From JALYGY01 sp963800975 (GTDB taxonomy: Bacteria > Actinomycetota > Rubrobacteria > Rubrobacterales > Rubrobacteraceae), in assembly GCA_963800975.1 (NCBI GenBank), contig CAWDDB010000002.1, positions 124,001 to 188,000 on the forward strand: DNA of 64,000 nucleotides. The letters run 5' to 3'. Position numbers and translations under genes: made by a program. Shown here piece by piece: positions 7,787 to 18,579 of the stretch (positions are counted from its first letter, which is position 1; each line of letters begins with the position of its first letter). Below the pieces are notes generated by a model. The model saw nothing but the letters and a program-made list of their open reading frames with translations. It searched no databases and was not told where the DNA came from.

Positions 7787-8623
7787 TCAGGCCGGTTTAC
7801 GCCTCCATGCTCCCATCAGCAACGGCCACAGAAAGGAGTAGTACTGTTCGCCAGGCGCGCTGCTCATCCCTTCGAAGAACGCCTGGCTTCTGGCCTCGGT
7901 GGTGATGCCCAATTCGAGCGCCCGCGGTAGCACGCTGCGGTATACCGCCTGAACCATTCCACCAGCCTGCTCGATCGACATGAGGTGGCCCGCCACGTCG
8001 GTCCCGTCTGGGGGTCCGATGCCGGCATCCACGAAATAGGTCGGAAGCTTGTGGCCGATTCGCGTGTCCCTCCCGCTCTTTTCGTACACCTCGAAGAACA
8101 CTTTGTCGAACTCGTCGAAGGCCTCAAACCTTGGGTAGGCGTCCATAGTTCGGAAATCGTAATCCTGGATAACGATGTAGCCGCCCGGCTTGGTCCAGCC
8201 GTAGAGCTTGCGGAGTACGCCGATGGGATCCTGCATGTGGAGGAGTAGCAGCCCGGCGTATGTCAAGTCGAACGGTTGCCCGGCCACCTCATCGATCTCC
8301 GTGATGTCGCCCTCGACGAACACGAAGTTGCTATCCACCGTGGCCTTCAGGACCTCGAGCGCCTCACCACCCACCTTGCCGTCGACGTCGAGACCCGTAA
8401 CGTGCCCCGATCCCCCGACCATCTCGCCCATCAAACGCATCGCCTCGCCCGGCCCGCAACCCGCGTCCAGGCACCTCATCCCTTCTCGGAGGACGATTCG
8501 CTGCAGGATCCGCAACGTCGAGGCTTCCCACACCTTGGCCTGTTGCCGGAGGCGCTGGTACTCCTCCGACGTTCTCCCCATGACGTAACTGTCGAGGGAT
8601 TGCTGCGGGGGTTTCGGGTCCAT
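7787..8623 (-). CDS. Class I SAM-dependent methyltransferase
   Basis: A 278-residue methyltransferase. Motif I is CLDAGCGPGEAMRLM, followed by the acidic VTGLDVDG and the PFDLTYAGLLLLHM motif IV region. The KPGGYIVIQDYDF segment is motif VI/post-VI. This pattern fits the UbiE/type 11-type methyltransferase family; the substrate is unknown. ATG at 8623 is preferred, with AAAGGG 6 bases upstream; a GTG two codons earlier is also possible. It is monocistronic and shares a terminator with the small gene at 7508. Confidence 0.85.
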   Translation of the reverse strand: MDPKPPQQSLDSYVMGRTSEEYQRLRQQAKVWEASTLRILQRIVLREGMRCLDAGCGPGEAMRLMGEMVGGSGHVTGLDVDGKVGGEALEVLKATVDSNFVFVEGDITEIDEVAGQPFDLTYAGLLLLHMQDPIGVLRKLYGWTKPGGYIVIQDYDFRTMDAYPRFEAFDEFDKVFFEVYEKSGRDTRIGHKLPTYFVDAGIGPPDGTDVAGHLMSIEQAGGMVQAVYRSVLPRALELGITTEARSQAFFEGMSSAPGEQYYSFLWPLLMGAWRRKPA

Positions 8624-8705
8624 GGTCACCCTTTCGCCATCAGGGCCTAGGTCACCGTCGCCCGAGCCACGGGGCCTGGCAACCAGACCCTGATACCTGA
8701 TGCTT

Positions 8706-8735
8706 GTAGCCCGAGGCCGCGCAATGCGCGGCTAC
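8706..8735 (-). terminator. Hairpin just downstream of coxG (probable cox operon terminator)
   Basis: Arms GTAGCC and GGCTAC enclose an inner hairpin CCGCGC-AAT-GCGCGG immediately after the coxG stop. It marks the end of the ~15 kb minus-strand cox gene run. Its shape also resembles the dispersed palindromes seen elsewhere in the window. Confidence 0.55.
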
Positions 8736-9572
8736 TTACCTCCTGCGCCGGAACAACCAGATCAGGAAGATCAGCACCCCGATCCCCGCGAGCACGGGCC
8801 CGAGCCGCTTGATGACCGCCTCCTGGCCCGCCGCGCCGAGGTCGAACGCCTCGGGCTCGCTACTCGGCTGGCCGCCCTGGCTCGGCCGAGCCGCCCCGGC
8901 GGTCGTGGCGCTCGCCGCGGCCTCCTCGCCGTCCGAGACGGCTGCGGCCCCGACCGGCCCGCCCGCCGTGACGGTTGGGTCCTCGCTGCTGATCACACGC
9001 CCCGCCGTGCCGCTGGTCGCGGCGGACGCCTCCTGGGAGCCTGTCCCGTCGCCCGATTCCTCGGTCGCGGCCTCGGCGGCTCCGTTCGCGGATGCCGGCT
9101 CTTCGGCCGCGGTTTCCGCGGCGCCGCCGGAGATCTCACGCTCCAGGCACTCGGCGAACTGGGTGAGCATCTTGGTCGCAACGTCCTGGGCGATGCCGCG
9201 CCCGAACTGGGCGGCGCGCCCGGTCAGCTTCATGTCGGTCTCGACGCTGACCTTGGTGCTGTCGCTGCTCTCTTCCTGCAGGGTCGAGACGATGGTCGCC
9301 GAGGCCGTGCCCTGGCCGCGGGCGTCGCGGCCGGTGGCCTGCAGGACGGCGCGGTGGTTCTCCTCGTCGGCCTCCTCGAACTTGACCGTCCCCTTGTAGT
9401 TGGCCGTGATCGGGCCGATCTTGACCTTCATCGTGCCGTCGTACTCGCCGTCGCCCTTCTCTTCCTGGATGGCGGCCCCGGGCAGGCACGGTGCTATCTT
9501 CTGCAGGTCGAGCATGACGTCCCAGGCCTGCTGGACGGGTACGCTGACCGTGAACTCGTTGTTTATCTTCAC
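8736..9572 (-). CDS. coxG: CoxG-type CODH maturation protein with membrane anchor
   Basis: A 278-residue protein. Residues 1-~150 are a CoxG/SRPBCC domain (starting MKINNEFTVSVPVQQAWDVM), typical of proteins that recruit CO dehydrogenase to the membrane. A ~90-residue low-complexity Ala/Glu/Thr/Ser linker follows. The C-terminus (VLAGIGVLIFLIWLFRRRR) is a membrane helix with a positive stop, so the SRPBCC domain faces the cytoplasm on a tether. It is the last gene of the form I cox cluster, downstream of two MobA-like genes. A tail-anchored CoxG fits its proposed job of delivering CODH electrons to the quinone pool. Confidence 0.92.
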   Translation of the reverse strand: MKINNEFTVSVPVQQAWDVMLDLQKIAPCLPGAAIQEEKGDGEYDGTMKVKIGPITANYKGTVKFEEADEENHRAVLQATGRDARGQGTASATIVSTLQEESSDSTKVSVETDMKLTGRAAQFGRGIAQDVATKMLTQFAECLEREISGGAAETAAEEPASANGAAEAATEESGDGTGSQEASAATSGTAGRVISSEDPTVTAGGPVGAAAVSDGEEAAASATTAGAARPSQGGQPSSEPEAFDLGAAGQEAVIKRLGPVLAGIGVLIFLIWLFRRRR

Positions 9573-9629
9573 CGTGCCTCCTTCGTAAGCAGACGCCGCG
9601 CCTGCTCCACAGCTTTCGGTTGCCCCTTC

Positions 9630-10253
9630 CTACCCAATCTTAAAGCGGCGCCCTCTTTCGTGCACACGCTCCAGGGCGCGCAGGTCCTCCCTGGTGTCCA
9701 CGTCGGCCGGGTCCCCCAGGCCGTCGCAGGGCACCTCGGTGACCAGCTCGGGATGGCGCCGCAGCACGGCCCGCGCTCCCTCGTCCCCGGCTAGCTCCGC
9801 CTCCAGAATCGGCCACACCGACCTGGAGAAGAGCACCGGGTTGCGCCGCTTGCCGCCGTAGGTCGCGACCGCCACGTCGGCCCCCGACTCGAACGCCACG
9901 ACCAGGCGCTCCACCACGCCCGCTCCCACAAGCGGTTGATCCGCGAGCGCCACCACGGCAGCCCCGATGTCTGGCCCCAGGGCCAGCAGCCCGGCACGTA
10001 CCGAGGTGGACTGGCCCTTCTCCCAGTCCGGGTTCTCGACGATGCGGGCGCCGAACGGTTCGCAGGCGGATCGCAGCTCTTCGGCGTCGTCCCCCACCAC
10101 CACGACCGTCTCGTCCACGGGGGCGGCGGCGAGGTTCGAGAGGGCGGCCTCGATCAGGGGCCGCCCCCGGTACGGTGCGAGAAGCTTGCCGCCACCGAAC
10201 CGGCTCCCCGATCCGGCGGCGAGCAGGACGGCGCAGACGCCCGAGTCAGGCAC
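9630..10253 (-). CDS. MobA/MocA-like nucleotidyltransferase (first of two in reading order: downstream copy)
   Basis: A 207-residue protein of the MobA-like NTP transferase family. The nucleotide loop is LLAAGSGSRFGGGK, and VVALADQPL holds the metal-binding aspartate. Members linked to xanthine dehydrogenase/CODH families attach CMP to molybdopterin, giving the MCD cofactor that CODH uses. It overlaps the second MobA-like gene by 8 bases. Which of the two makes MCD is unclear; both retain the loop and the ADQP motif. Confidence 0.88.
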   Translation of the reverse strand: MPDSGVCAVLLAAGSGSRFGGGKLLAPYRGRPLIEAALSNLAAAPVDETVVVVGDDAEELRSACEPFGARIVENPDWEKGQSTSVRAGLLALGPDIGAAVVALADQPLVGAGVVERLVVAFESGADVAVATYGGKRRNPVLFSRSVWPILEAELAGDEGARAVLRRHPELVTEVPCDGLGDPADVDTREDLRALERVHERGRRFKIG

Positions 10254-10848
10254 CGCTTCGCCAGTGGGCGAGGGCCAGCTCGTAATCCTCCGGGGCGTCC
10301 ACGTCGGGCGGCAGCGAAGCCCCTAGCTCCACCCGCCTGACTCGCTCGGGGCGCGCCTCGATCAGCTTCCACACGGCTTTGTCTCCGTGCAGCCCGCGCA
10401 GGTCCGCGAAGGCCTCTCTGGAGAAGACGAACGGGTGCCCCAACTCTCCGCGGTAAGAAGTCACCGAAGCCCAGGATCGCGACGAGCGCCACTCGGAGAT
10501 CACCGAGTCGATGAAGGTCGCTCTCACGCCGGGCTGGTCGCCGAGGAGCAACACCAGGGCAAGGCAATCTTCGCCCGCCCCGTCCATACCCGCGAGCAGC
10601 GACGAGGCGCATCCCGCGCCGTAGGCGGTGTTCTCTACCACCAGCGCCCGCCCGAAGTCCACGGAGGCGTGGAGCTCCTCGGACGCACGGCCGAGGACCA
10701 CGACCACCCGATCCAGGGCGGAGGCGTTGGCGTTGCGCACGGCCTGCCCCAGCAACGTGGTGTCGCCGAAGGGCAGGAGTTGCTTGGGGGCACCGAAGCG
10801 GCTCGACCGTCCGGCCCCGAGCACGACCCCGACGATGTTTCCGTCCAT
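10246..10848 (-). CDS. MobA/MocA-like nucleotidyltransferase (upstream copy)
   Basis: A 200-residue paralogue of the preceding gene. The nucleotide loop is VLGAGRSSRFGAPKQLLPF and the metal motif is LLLGDQPG. The loop context (APKQLLPF) is closer to the canonical CTP:molybdopterin cytidylyltransferase MocA than the other copy. ATG at 10848 coincides with the last base of the XdhC-YHS gene, so the genes are coupled. Likely substrate: CTP plus molybdopterin for the adjacent CODH (inference). Confidence 0.88.
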   Translation of the reverse strand: MDGNIVGVVLGAGRSSRFGAPKQLLPFGDTTLLGQAVRNANASALDRVVVVLGRASEELHASVDFGRALVVENTAYGAGCASSLLAGMDGAGEDCLALVLLLGDQPGVRATFIDSVISEWRSSRSWASVTSYRGELGHPFVFSREAFADLRGLHGDKAVWKLIEARPERVRRVELGASLPPDVDAPEDYELALAHWRSGA

Positions 10849-11714
10849 CAAGCGGAGATCGGGGACACGAACTTCTCGGGCCCCGCCACGAACTCTCTCC
10901 TGCATCCGGAGGAACAGAAGTAGTAGCTCCGGCCGCCGTGTTCGGCGACGTGTTGGGCGCCGTCCACCTCGACGGTCATGCCGCAGACGGGGTCGACGGC
11001 CACCCCCGGTTCGGAGGCCGGCTCCCCCCGGAGGCCAGGACGGAGCTTCGCCCGCAGGGAGACGATCTCGGCCATGACGGAGAGCGAGATCTCCTCCTGC
11101 CCGCTCGCCCCTATCGGGAGCCCCGCGGGCGAACGAACCGCCCCTAGCGCCTCCTCGCTCGTTCCCCTCTCCCGAAGCTTCGAGAGGACGCTCTCGGCCC
11201 GCCTTTCGCTGGCGACCAGCCCCACGTACGGGAGGTCCAGCCGCAGACCCGCCTCGACCGCGTCCTCGTCGAACTCCCCGAAGGTGGCGACGACCAGCCA
11301 GGTGTCTCGTGGGTAGGGCATCGACTCCTTGTTGAGATCCGCCGCCGCGGACGCGGCCAGGAACCTGAAGCCGAGCGGCGGCGCTATGGCGGCCAGGGTC
11401 GCGGTGAGCGGCGAGTCGCCCGCGGCGGCGAGCGTGGGACGCGGCAGGAACGGCTCCACGTACAGGTCGGCCGTGCCCTCGCTGGCGCAGGTCATCCTGG
11501 CCACGTGGACGTTGCGCTGTACCGCGGCGGTGTCCGGTGTGATCCTGACCAGCCTGGGTTCGCCGCTCTCCAGCGCGGCCAGGCCCTCCCTGCGCGCCGT
11601 GGGCTGTATGCACCCGCCGCCAACCCATCCCTCCATCCTGCCGTCCGGGAAGACGATCGCCCGGTTACCGGTGCGGGCCGAGGTGGACGGCTCGGTTCGT
11701 ACCACCGTCGCCAC
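10848..11714 (-). CDS. XdhC/CoxF-type maturation protein with C-terminal YHS domain
   Basis: At least 288 residues. The N-terminal XdhC_CoxI region shows ATVVRTEPS and GWVGGGCIQP; the middle is a degenerate XdhC Rossmann domain (LVVATFGEFDEDA). The C-terminus is a YHS metal-binding domain: VDPVCGMTVEVD followed by YYFCSSGCRREF. XdhC/CoxF proteins bind the Mo cofactor and help sulfurate or insert it; the YHS domain may add a metal-transfer site (copper is needed for form I CODH). GTG at 11714 is the first standard start, but homology continues 30 codons upstream to a CTG at 11804 that overlaps the coxL stop (CTGA) and has GGGGAGGG 4 bases ahead. The true protein may therefore be 318 residues. 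Confidence 0.85.
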   Translation of the reverse strand: MATVVRTEPSTSARTGNRAIVFPDGRMEGWVGGGCIQPTARREGLAALESGEPRLVRITPDTAAVQRNVHVARMTCASEGTADLYVEPFLPRPTLAAAGDSPLTATLAAIAPPLGFRFLAASAAADLNKESMPYPRDTWLVVATFGEFDEDAVEAGLRLDLPYVGLVASERRAESVLSKLRERGTSEEALGAVRSPAGLPIGASGQEEISLSVMAEIVSLRAKLRPGLRGEPASEPGVAVDPVCGMTVEVDGAQHVAEHGGRSYYFCSSGCRREFVAGPEKFVSPISA

Positions 11715-11800
11715 CGCGAATGGCAGCTCGGCCCGCGCGAGCTCGCCCGCGCGCCGCAGCGAGTCGGCGCGCCGGGAGAGGAAGCTTGGGTCGGGTGCGG

Positions 11801-14151
<2,351 letters not shown>

Positions 14152-14152
<1 letters not shown>

Positions 14153-14631
14153 CAGGCGCTCACCTCCGTCCTGGTCGCTCCGTTCGCTGCCCACTGGACG
14201 GCCTTCACGATGTTCTCGTAGCCGGTGCAGCGGCACAGGTTTCCGGAGAGGGCTTCCCGGATCTCCGCCTCCGTCGGGTTCGGGTTTTTCTCGAGGAGCG
14301 CGGTCCCGGTCATGATCATGCCCGGCGTGCAGAAGCCGCACTGCAGCCCGTGCTCCCGGTGGAATCCCTCCTGCATGGGCGTGAGCTCCGTCCCGCTCCA
14401 GATCCCCTCGATGGTCGTTACCTCGCACCCGTCCGCTCTGACGGCCAGGACGGTGCAGGACTTGACCGGCTCGCCGTCGAGGTGCAGCGTGCAGGCCCCG
14501 CAGTTGGAGGTGTCGCAGCCCCAGTGGGTGCCGGTCAACCCGAGGTGTTCCCTGACGAAGTGGACGAGCAGGAGCCGCGGCTCGACGTCTGCCTCGCGCG
14601 GCTCGCCGTTGACGTTCACCTGGATGCGCAT
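14152..14631 (-). CDS. coxS: CO dehydrogenase small (2x[2Fe-2S]) subunit
   Basis: A 159-residue protein with two [2Fe-2S] domains. The plant-type ferredoxin cluster uses Cys39, Cys44, Cys47 and Cys59 (HWGCDTSNCGACT...C). The second cluster uses Cys98, Cys101, Cys133 and Cys135 (QCGFC...NLCRC). It relays electrons from the Mo site to the FAD of CoxM. It is coupled to coxL by TGATG and separated from coxM by 10 bases. Confidence 0.97.
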
Positions 14632-14641
14632 GATCCCTCCC

Positions 14642-15535
14642 CTACCTGCCGTCCGCCGTCCGCTCTTCCGCGCCGCGGGCTCGCCCGACGGCCTGCTCCA
14701 GAGCCCGCCCGAGCAGGACCCTCACCAGGTCCCGCTTGTACGCGACCGTGCCGCGGGAGTCCTCGGTGGGATCGCACTCCGCGGCGGCGGCTTCCCCTGC
14801 CCGCTCGTACAGCGCAGCGTCGGGGCTCTGGCCCTCGAGGGCGGCCTCGGCCTCCGTGGCCCTGAGCGTCTTGCTCCCCACGCTGCACAGGCCAATGCGG
14901 ACGTTCCGTATCGCCCCGTCGCCCATGCTCAGGGCTACCCCCACCGACGCCGAGGCGTAGTCGCCCGCCCGGCGCTCCATCTTGAAGTAGGAGCTCCCGT
15001 CCGGCGCGCTGGGGACCCTGACCTCGGTCATGATCTCGTCCGACTCGATGGAGGTCTCGAAGGGCCCGAGGTACAGGTCGTCCACGTCTATGGTCCGCTC
15101 GCCGTTTGGGCCGCGCACAACGACCTCGCAGCCGAGGGCCGTGAAAGCCGCTGGCAGGTCCTCCGCGGGGTCGGCGTGCGCCAGCGCGCCGCCGACCGTG
15201 CCCATGTTCCTCACCAGCGGGTCGGCTATCAACTTCTCCGCGTCGGCCAGCAGCGTGTAATGCTCCCGGATCACGGCCGACTCCCCCACATCCCTGTGCC
15301 GGGCGAGGGCCCCGATCCTCAGCACACCGCCTTCGTCCTCGATGTAGCGCAGCTCGCCGTCCAGCTTGTGGATGCCTATGACCACCTCGGGCGAGGCCAG
15401 CCTGAGCTTCATCATCGGGACGAGGCTGTGTCCCCCGGCCATCAGGTAGGCTTCGGGCCCGTGCCGCCGCAGAAGCTCTATGGCCTCGTCGACGGATCCG
15501 GCCACCTCGTAGTCGAACCGCGCGGGTACCTGCAA
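14642..15535 (-). CDS. coxM: CO dehydrogenase medium (FAD) subunit
   Basis: A 297-residue FAD-binding protein. The flavin motifs AGGHSLVP and GTVGGALAHADP (TxGG type) are intact, and the C-terminal CO dehydrogenase flavoprotein domain (RIGLCSVG) is present. It takes electrons from CoxS. It is the first gene of the form I coxMSL operon, with its own likely promoter 80-110 bases upstream. An unrelated frame of the upstream xdhC-type gene remains open right through it. Confidence 0.95.
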   Translation of the reverse strand: MQVPARFDYEVAGSVDEAIELLRRHGPEAYLMAGGHSLVPMMKLRLASPEVVIGIHKLDGELRYIEDEGGVLRIGALARHRDVGESAVIREHYTLLADAEKLIADPLVRNMGTVGGALAHADPAEDLPAAFTALGCEVVVRGPNGERTIDVDDLYLGPFETSIESDEIMTEVRVPSAPDGSSYFKMERRAGDYASASVGVALSMGDGAIRNVRIGLCSVGSKTLRATEAEAALEGQSPDAALYERAGEAAAAECDPTEDSRGTVAYKRDLVRVLLGRALEQAVGRARGAEERTADGR

Positions 15536-15613
15536 CGCCGTCTCCTTTCCCTAAGACTTGCGCGAGGTCCTCGTCCCGGACCTCCTCGAATCCGGTACGA
15601 ATATACGCCCGGC

Positions 15614-15643
15614 AGTATAACAAAACGCACATCCACCCAGGAA
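15614..15643 (-). promoter_or_regulatory. Possible promoter for coxMSL
   Basis: On the minus strand TTCCTG (15643-15638) and TATACT (15619-15614) are separated by 18 bases. Transcription would begin near 15607, leaving a ~70-base leader before coxM. The -35 match is weak. The region is one of the few AT-rich patches in the cox cluster. Confidence 0.4.
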
Positions 15644-15685
15644 CGGTGAGTAGCTGACGAGTCGACTGGCGAAACCTGACGACGT

Positions 15686-15740
15686 GCTGAAAGGCGCGAA
15701 GCGCCGTGCTGACAAGCAGAGGCCACAAGGCCGGAGCGCG
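15686..15740. repeat. Modular hairpin repeat (GTGCTGACAAGC family), copy 1
   Basis: Conserved words GTGCTGAAA, GTGCTGACAAGC and GGAGCGCGC alternate with small variable hairpins (GGCGC-GAA-GCGCC and GGCC-ACAA-GGCC). The same words occur at 26931-27115 and 57871-57935. The copy lies at the 3' end of the upstream xdhC-type gene, where that gene's normal stop codon would be expected. Confidence 0.7.
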
Positions 15741-16556
15741 CTTCCGGGTGGTCGGCTCTCGTGCGTCGGGTTCGGGTGCGTGGATGGGGCCGGAGCGCTT
15801 GGCCAGGCGCCCGCCCGAGTGCCCGGTGTGGAGCGCGATGATCTCGGCCGCTATCGCGACCGCGGTCTCCTCGGGGGTGCGCGAGCCGATGTCGAGGCCT
15901 ACGGGGCTCGAGATGCGAGCGAGTTGCTCGTCGGCTACGCCCTCCTCCTTGAGGCGGGCCGTGCGGTTGTCGTGGGTGCGGCGGCTGCCCATCGCCCCGA
16001 TGTAGCCCGCGTCCGTCTTGAGCGCCTCGACGAGGACGGGCACGTCGAACTTGGGGTCGTGGGTGAGCACGCAGATCACGCTGCGCCTGTCCACCTCGGC
16101 CGTCTTGAGGAACTCGTCGGGCCAGGCCACGACGATCTCGTCTGCGCTCGGGAACCGGTCGCGGGTGGCGAAGACGGGCCTCGCGTCGCAGACCGTCACC
16201 CGGTAGCCCATGAACTTGCCGAGCCTCGCCACCGCGCTCGCGAAGTCTATGGCCCCGAAGACGTACATCCTGGGCGGCGGGGCGAACGACTGGACGAAGA
16301 CGGTCACGTCCTCCATCCTGCGCTGGCCCTCGGGCCCGAAGTGGACCGTTTCGGTGCGCCCGCCTTCGAGCAGACCCCGCGCCGCCTCGACCACCGCCCT
16401 GTCCAGATCCCCGTTGCCGGCGGTGCCGGTGTGATCCTCAGGGGTCACGAGGATCTTCCCGCCGAGAGACCCCTCGGGACCCCCGATCACGGTCGCCACG
16501 GCCACGGGCGACTGCTCGGCCAGCGCCGCGTGCCAGCGCGAGAGCAGCTCGCCCAC
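15726..16556 (-). CDS. XdhC-type maturation protein (Rossmann domain); 3' end disrupted, no nearby stop
   Basis: Recognisable XdhC homology runs from GTG 16556 (which shares one base with the upstream stop) to about 15764: VAVATVIGGPEGSLGG, then the XdhC_C Rossmann part with YVFGAIDFASAVARLGKFMG and the family signature GYIGAMGSRRTHDNR, ending SGPIHAPEPD. Family members normally stop shortly after GPIH. Here the frame enters a hairpin repeat, finds no stop, and stays open to 14616 in a different frame from coxM. The listed end marks where recognisable homology and repeat meet, not a stop codon. Role: Mo-cofactor sulfuration/insertion for CODH. Confidence 0.75.
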
Positions 16557-16870
16557 TACCAGTCGACCTTCTCGACGAAGATGTGTATGACGCCCCCGCA
16601 CGTCAGCCCCACCCCGAAGGCCTCGTCGTCCGAGATGCCGTAGCTCAGGAGCCGCGGCCTGCCGCCCTCTATGGCGTCCATCGCCTCCTCGAAGACGGCG
16701 GGCTCCACGCACCCCCCGCTCACGGAGCCGACGACCTGCCCGTCCTCGCTCACGGCCATCGAGGTCCCTGGGCCCAGAGGACCGGACCTCTCGACCTTGA
16801 CGACCGTGGCCATCGCGGCCCCTTTGCCCTCTTCGCGCCAGCGCGCCACCTTGTCTACCACCGGGTTCAC
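16556..16870 (-). CDS. Stand-alone XdhC_CoxI N-terminal domain protein
   Basis: A 104-residue protein equal to the N-terminal domain of XdhC: ATVVKVERSGPLGPGTSM, then GSVSGGCVEPAVFEEA, and VGLTCGGVIHIFVE with the conserved cysteine. In many bacteria this domain is joined to the Rossmann domain encoded by the next gene; here the two halves are separate, overlapping genes and probably form one functional unit. It handles the molybdenum cofactor for CODH. It overlaps the upstream acetyltransferase by 4 bases. Confidence 0.88.
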   Translation of the reverse strand: MNPVVDKVARWREEGKGAAMATVVKVERSGPLGPGTSMAVSEDGQVVGSVSGGCVEPAVFEEAMDAIEGGRPRLLSYGISDDEAFGVGLTCGGVIHIFVEKVDW

Positions 16871-17388
16871 CGCGTACCTCCTTCTTCTTCGAAGTCTCGC
16901 CTGTCTACCCTCCAGCGGAGCACCTCGTCGGTGGTGCCGACGAGCTTCATCCCGAGCTTCTCCAGGACCCTGATGGAGGCGTGCCCGTCGGGGAGCGTCT
17001 CGGCCTCGACAGCCGTTACCTCAGGGTGCGAGAACGCCCAACCCGCGAGGCCCCTGGCCGCCTCGGTGGCGAGCCCACGCTGCCTGTAGTCGGGCACAAT
17101 GGCGTAGCCGATCTCCACCACGTTCGACCCGTCGGGCCTGCCCTTGAGGCCACCCTCGCCAGCCAGCACCCGGTCTTCGGTGTGCACGAACAGGTACGTC
17201 CACCACCCGACGGCGGAGGGGTCGGCTCTCAACTTCTCGTAGATGTAAGGCATGGCCTTCGGGAACTCGGGCCAAGCATCGGGCACGGTGACGTTCAGCA
17301 GGGGTTCGAGTTCCTTCTTGTCCCTCAGGATGATCTCCAGGTGCGTTAAATCGCAGGGGATGAGTCGTAGGTTCGTGGTCTCGATCAC
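16867..17388 (-). CDS. GNAT-family N-acetyltransferase (RimJ/RimL type)
   Basis: A 173-residue GNAT protein. The start TTNLRLIPC is typical of RimJ/RimL-like members, and the acetyl-CoA loop is RQRGLATEAA (Q/RxxGxG/A variant). A beta-strand pair EIGYAIVPDYR precedes the loop, and SIRVLEKLGMKLVG follows. The substrate is unknown. It sits inside the cox cluster, 54 bases after coxE and overlapping the next gene, so it is co-transcribed, although no role in CO oxidation is known. Confidence 0.85.
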   Translation of the reverse strand: MIETTNLRLIPCDLTHLEIILRDKKELEPLLNVTVPDAWPEFPKAMPYIYEKLRADPSAVGWWTYLFVHTEDRVLAGEGGLKGRPDGSNVVEIGYAIVPDYRQRGLATEAARGLAGWAFSHPEVTAVEAETLPDGHASIRVLEKLGMKLVGTTDEVLRWRVDRRDFEEEGGTR

Positions 17389-17442
17389 GCGCCGGCCTTG
17401 TCGGGGGTCGCCTTCGATGTTCTTGCCTCTCTCATTCTAGCC

Positions 17443-18579
17443 CTAGCGCTCGGCGGCGTCGGCTATGGCGCCGGCGAGCCCTTCGAGGGACTCGAAGTTG
17501 TGGCCTGAGAGGAAGACGTCGACGTGCGGGAGCGCGGCGGCCATCCCGGCGGCGAGCGGCTTGTAGCCGGGGGCGCTCTTGAGGGGGTTGACCCAGATGA
17601 CCTTGTGGGCGAGGCGCGAGATCCTCTGCATCTGCTCGGCTAGGACGGTCACGTCGCCCCTGTCCCAGCCGTCGGAGAGAATGACGACGACGGCGCCGCG
17701 GGCCATGCCGCGCTGGCCCCAGCGGTTCACGAACTCCTTTACGGCGTCGCCGAGGCGGGTACCCCCGGAGATGTCCTTCGTCGCCCCGGAGGCCTGCCTG
17801 AGCGCCTGATCCGGGTCCCTCGTGTCGAGCTCCCTGGTGATCCTGGTCAGGCGCGTCCCTATGGTGAAGGCCTCCAGCTTGGCCCCCGAGATGACGCCGG
17901 CGTGCAAGAAACGCAGTAGCGGGCGGCTGTAGGCCGCCATCGAGCCCGAGACGTCGCAGAGCAGCACGACCCTCCTCGGCCTGACCCTGGGCCTCCTGTA
18001 TCGGTGCCTCACGGCCTCGCCGCCGGTGCGCATCGCGCCCCTGAGGGTTCTGCGCGGGTCGTGACGGCCCCTGTGGGACGGTTCGAGGCGCCGGCTCTTT
18101 TTTAGCGCCCCCGAGAGGCGGAGGTCGGCGAGCAGGCGGTAGAGCTCGGCGAACTCCTCCGCCGAGTAGTGGGCGAAGTCCTTGGTGCGCAGTACCTCGA
18201 CGGGGCTGTAGCGCAGCCGTACGGCCTCCTCGCCCTCTTCGTTCTTCTCCGCCGTCTTCTTCGGCGGCATGACCGAGCGGTCCGGCTGCGGCATGGAGAA
18301 CCGTATCTTCGGTCTTGGTCTCGCCCTCTTGCTGGCGCCCTCGTCCCAGAACAGCTCGAAGGCGCGGTCGTACGCCTCGATATCCTCGGGGCGGGAGAGG
18401 AGCGTGATCCTCCCGGCCCAGTACACGTCGTCCCTGCGCCCGGCGTCGAGCTCTTCCAGCGCCCGCGCGAACCCGACGACCCTGTCGGTCCCCACGCGTA
18501 GACCCGCGCCCCGCAGGATGCGACCAAAGGCGACGGCCGCGTCGAGCATCGGTGGAGCCCGCAGGTCTCCCCTATTCAC
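17443..18579 (-). CDS. coxE: CoxE-type von Willebrand factor A protein
   Basis: A 378-residue VWA protein. The MIDAS motif DVSGSM is at residues 209-214 and ILSDGWDRGD supplies a later metal-site segment. The basic middle part (RHRYRRPRVRPRR) and the N-terminal helical region match CoxE. With the AAA+ ATPase CoxD it is required in known CO oxidisers for assembly of the Cu-S-Mo active site. The start overlaps the coxD stop by 8 bases. Confidence 0.92.
   Translation of the reverse strand: MNRGDLRAPPMLDAAVAFGRILRGAGLRVGTDRVVGFARALEELDAGRRDDVYWAGRITLLSRPEDIEAYDRAFELFWDEGASKRARPRPKIRFSMPQPDRSVMPPKKTAEKNEEGEEAVRLRYSPVEVLRTKDFAHYSAEEFAELYRLLADLRLSGALKKSRRLEPSHRGRHDPRRTLRGAMRTGGEAVRHRYRRPRVRPRRVVLLCDVSGSMAAYSRPLLRFLHAGVISGAKLEAFTIGTRLTRITRELDTRDPDQALRQASGATKDISGGTRLGDAVKEFVNRWGQRGMARGAVVVILSDGWDRGDVTVLAEQMQRISRLAHKVIWVNPLKSAPGYKPLAAGMAAALPHVDVFLSGHNFESLEGLAGAIADAAER

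Noticed and set aside
14616..15600. C-terminal continuation of the XdhC frame through coxM as a real protein domain
   Set aside because: The sequence is Arg/Gly-rich shadow coding with no domain features, and coxM has its own ribosome site and motifs. It is kept only as a finding about the missing stop.
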